NCBI GenBank assembly: GCA_022820365.1
Contig: JAJEFO010000077.1
Location: 1 to 64,000 of the forward strand
Source of the DNA: Silicimonas sp.
GTDB lineage: Bacteria > Pseudomonadota > Alphaproteobacteria > Rhodobacterales > Rhodobacteraceae
Length of the DNA stretch: 64,000 nucleotides
Direction of reading: 5' to 3'
In this document: in pieces, positions 63,043 through 64,000 of the stretch
Layout of the letters: every line of letters begins with the position of its first letter
How positions within the stretch are numbered: position 1 is the stretch's first letter
The notes under the pieces: model-generated
Seen by the model: only the letters and a program-made list of their open reading frames with translations
Databases searched by the model: none
Told to the model about the DNA's origin: nothing
Position numbers and translations under genes: made by a program

Positions 63043-64000
63043 GAGCCTTGATGGGACGTTGGTTGCTTGCAGCAGCTGTCGCGCTTTCCGTGCAGCTTTC
63101 GGAGTCGGCGAGTGCCCAGGGACGCTTCGCACCGGAACTTCAGGTGGGTGACCAGGTCGTCACGCGCTACCAGATTGACCAGCGCGAACGGTTCCTTACG
63201 CTTCTTGGCGCGAGCGGCAACGTGCGTCGGCATGCACGGGAGCAATTGATCAACGAAACCGTGCAGCGGATCGCGGCGCAGGAAGCCGGTGTTCGCGTCA
63301 CACCTGCACAGGTCGACGCCGACATGGAGGAATTCGCCGCTCGCGTTGACCTCTTGGTCGAAGACGTGATGGCCATCCTCGGGGAAGCCGGCATTGAACG
63401 AGAGTCCTTCCGTGCGTTCATAGAGGCCGGAGTTGCATGGCGCCAGCTTGTCCGAAGTCAGTTCGGGGAGTCCGTCCGCGCTTCGATTTCCGATCGACAG
63501 ATTCGGCGCGCGCTTGCGACGACAGGAACCGAAGGCGGCATAAGGGTGCTGGTGTCAGAGATCATTCTCCCCGCAGGAGATCCAAACACCGCCATCGCAT
63601 CACGCAAGCGCGCTGTTCGAATCGCAGCGATTCAAGACGAGGGCGAATTTGCCGCGGCCGCCCGAAGCTACTCCATAGGCGCGTCCGCGAATCGGGGCGG
63701 CGAAGTCGACTGGCAGGCGCTGGATGCACTGCCGGAAAGCATAGGCAACACCGTTTCTGCGCTCGAGGTCGGCAAGATCAGCAGCCCGATGGATTACGAA
63801 GGAAATATCGCGATTTTCCTGCTTCGAGACATGGAGCGTGTTCAGGAAGGCACCAACGAAGCCCTGCTTGTTGACTACGCGCTTCTTCGTCTCGAAGGCG
63901 GCGCCGGCGAAGCTGCGGAAATCGCGAAAGCGGTAGACGAATGCGACGACCTCTACCGGGTGGCCCGCGACTTGCCCAATGACTGGCTCATCCGCGAGGC
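63039..64000 (+). CDS. surA: SurA-like periplasmic chaperone/prolyl isomerase (partial)
   Basis: SurA escorts outer-membrane proteins, LptD included. ATG 63039 overlaps the LptD stop (ATGA). A signal peptide is present (MRALMGRWLLAAAVALSVQL, cut after SASA), then a SurA N domain (LQVGDQVVTRYQIDQRERFL and RREQL-like REQLINETVQ). A parvulin-type domain begins about residue 170 (IRVLVSEIILPAGD, FAAAARSYSIGASANRGGEV). The frame stays open to the window edge, so the C-terminus is missing. Confidence 0.92.
   Translation, partial: MRALMGRWLLAAAVALSVQLSESASAQGRFAPELQVGDQVVTRYQIDQRERFLTLLGASGNVRRHAREQLINETVQRIAAQEAGVRVTPAQVDADMEEFAARVDLLVEDVMAILGEAGIERESFRAFIEAGVAWRQLVRSQFGESVRASISDRQIRRALATTGTEGGIRVLVSEIILPAGDPNTAIASRKRAVRIAAIQDEGEFAAAARSYSIGASANRGGEVDWQALDALPESIGNTVSALEVGKISSPMDYEGNIAIFLLRDMERVQEGTNEALLVDYALLRLEGGAGEAAEIAKAVDECDDLYRVARDLPNDWLIRE

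Noticed and set aside
1-64000. CRISPR arrays, rRNA or tRNA genes
   Set aside because: No regular direct-repeat array and no tRNA or rRNA-like sequence was noticed in reading both strands, though faint tRNAs could be missed without a scan.

Overview
The window looks like a high-GC alphaproteobacterial chromosome, most likely Rhodobacterales or a close marine relative. The support is the lptF-lptG-lptD-surA order at the right end, a MetA carrying Glu111, and the general style of the transport and catabolic operons. Taxonomy is inferred from gene content only. No rRNA, tRNA or CRISPR array was seen.

Layout. (1) 0-9 kb is an accessory patch. It holds a type IV AbiEi antitoxin with a frameshifted AbiEii toxin, then a LysR-regulated phosphonate module (phnW-phnA-phnY plus a DMT exporter/importer-type gene), a 28-codon truncated ORF and a VapBC/FitAB-type toxin-antitoxin pair. 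(2) 9.1-26.7 kb is a large catabolic island: a corrinoid protein, a divergent LysR regulator, an SsuA/NMT1-type ABC transporter, an FAD oxidoreductase, a type III CoA-transferase, a crotonase, a ferredoxin, a dCMP-deaminase-fold protein, xdhABC, a guanine-deaminase-like amidohydrolase, an SDR, an RraA-like aldolase and a DUF1638 protein. Many of these genes overlap by 4 nt, so they probably form one or a few transcripts. The parts are familiar but I do not recognise the combination. It reads as import and breakdown of an N-heterocycle, possibly methylated, and is the best candidate here for an undescribed pathway. A non-pyrrolysine MttB-family methyltransferase that could partner the corrinoid protein lies at 47.3-48.8 kb. 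(3) 27.1-36.7 kb holds a tandem SnoaL-like protein, a CehA/McbA-like remnant, and a LacI-regulated minus-strand operon for glycerophosphodiester or similar polyol-phosphate uptake: SBP, two permeases, ATPase, double-domain GDPD, LacI, iron alcohol dehydrogenase. (4) 36.7-38 kb holds a LinA/ANT-like nucleotidyltransferase and an integrase remnant.

(5) 38-44 kb is an envelope module of an MMPL/RND exporter, a LolA-like periplasmic carrier and a DUF1302-like beta-barrel, followed by an MscS channel. (6) 44-47 kb has two adjacent NYN-domain putative RNases and an IS110 remnant. (7) 47-58 kb is mostly core: MttB-like, guaA, two DMT transporters, a P-loop ATPase, metA (acetyl type), a TetR regulator, a clan AA aspartic protease and holC. 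(8) 58.7-64 kb is the LPS-transport/outer-membrane operon lptF-lptG-lptD-surA, with surA cut by the window edge.

All assignments come from reading translated sequence and motifs. No database search was run.
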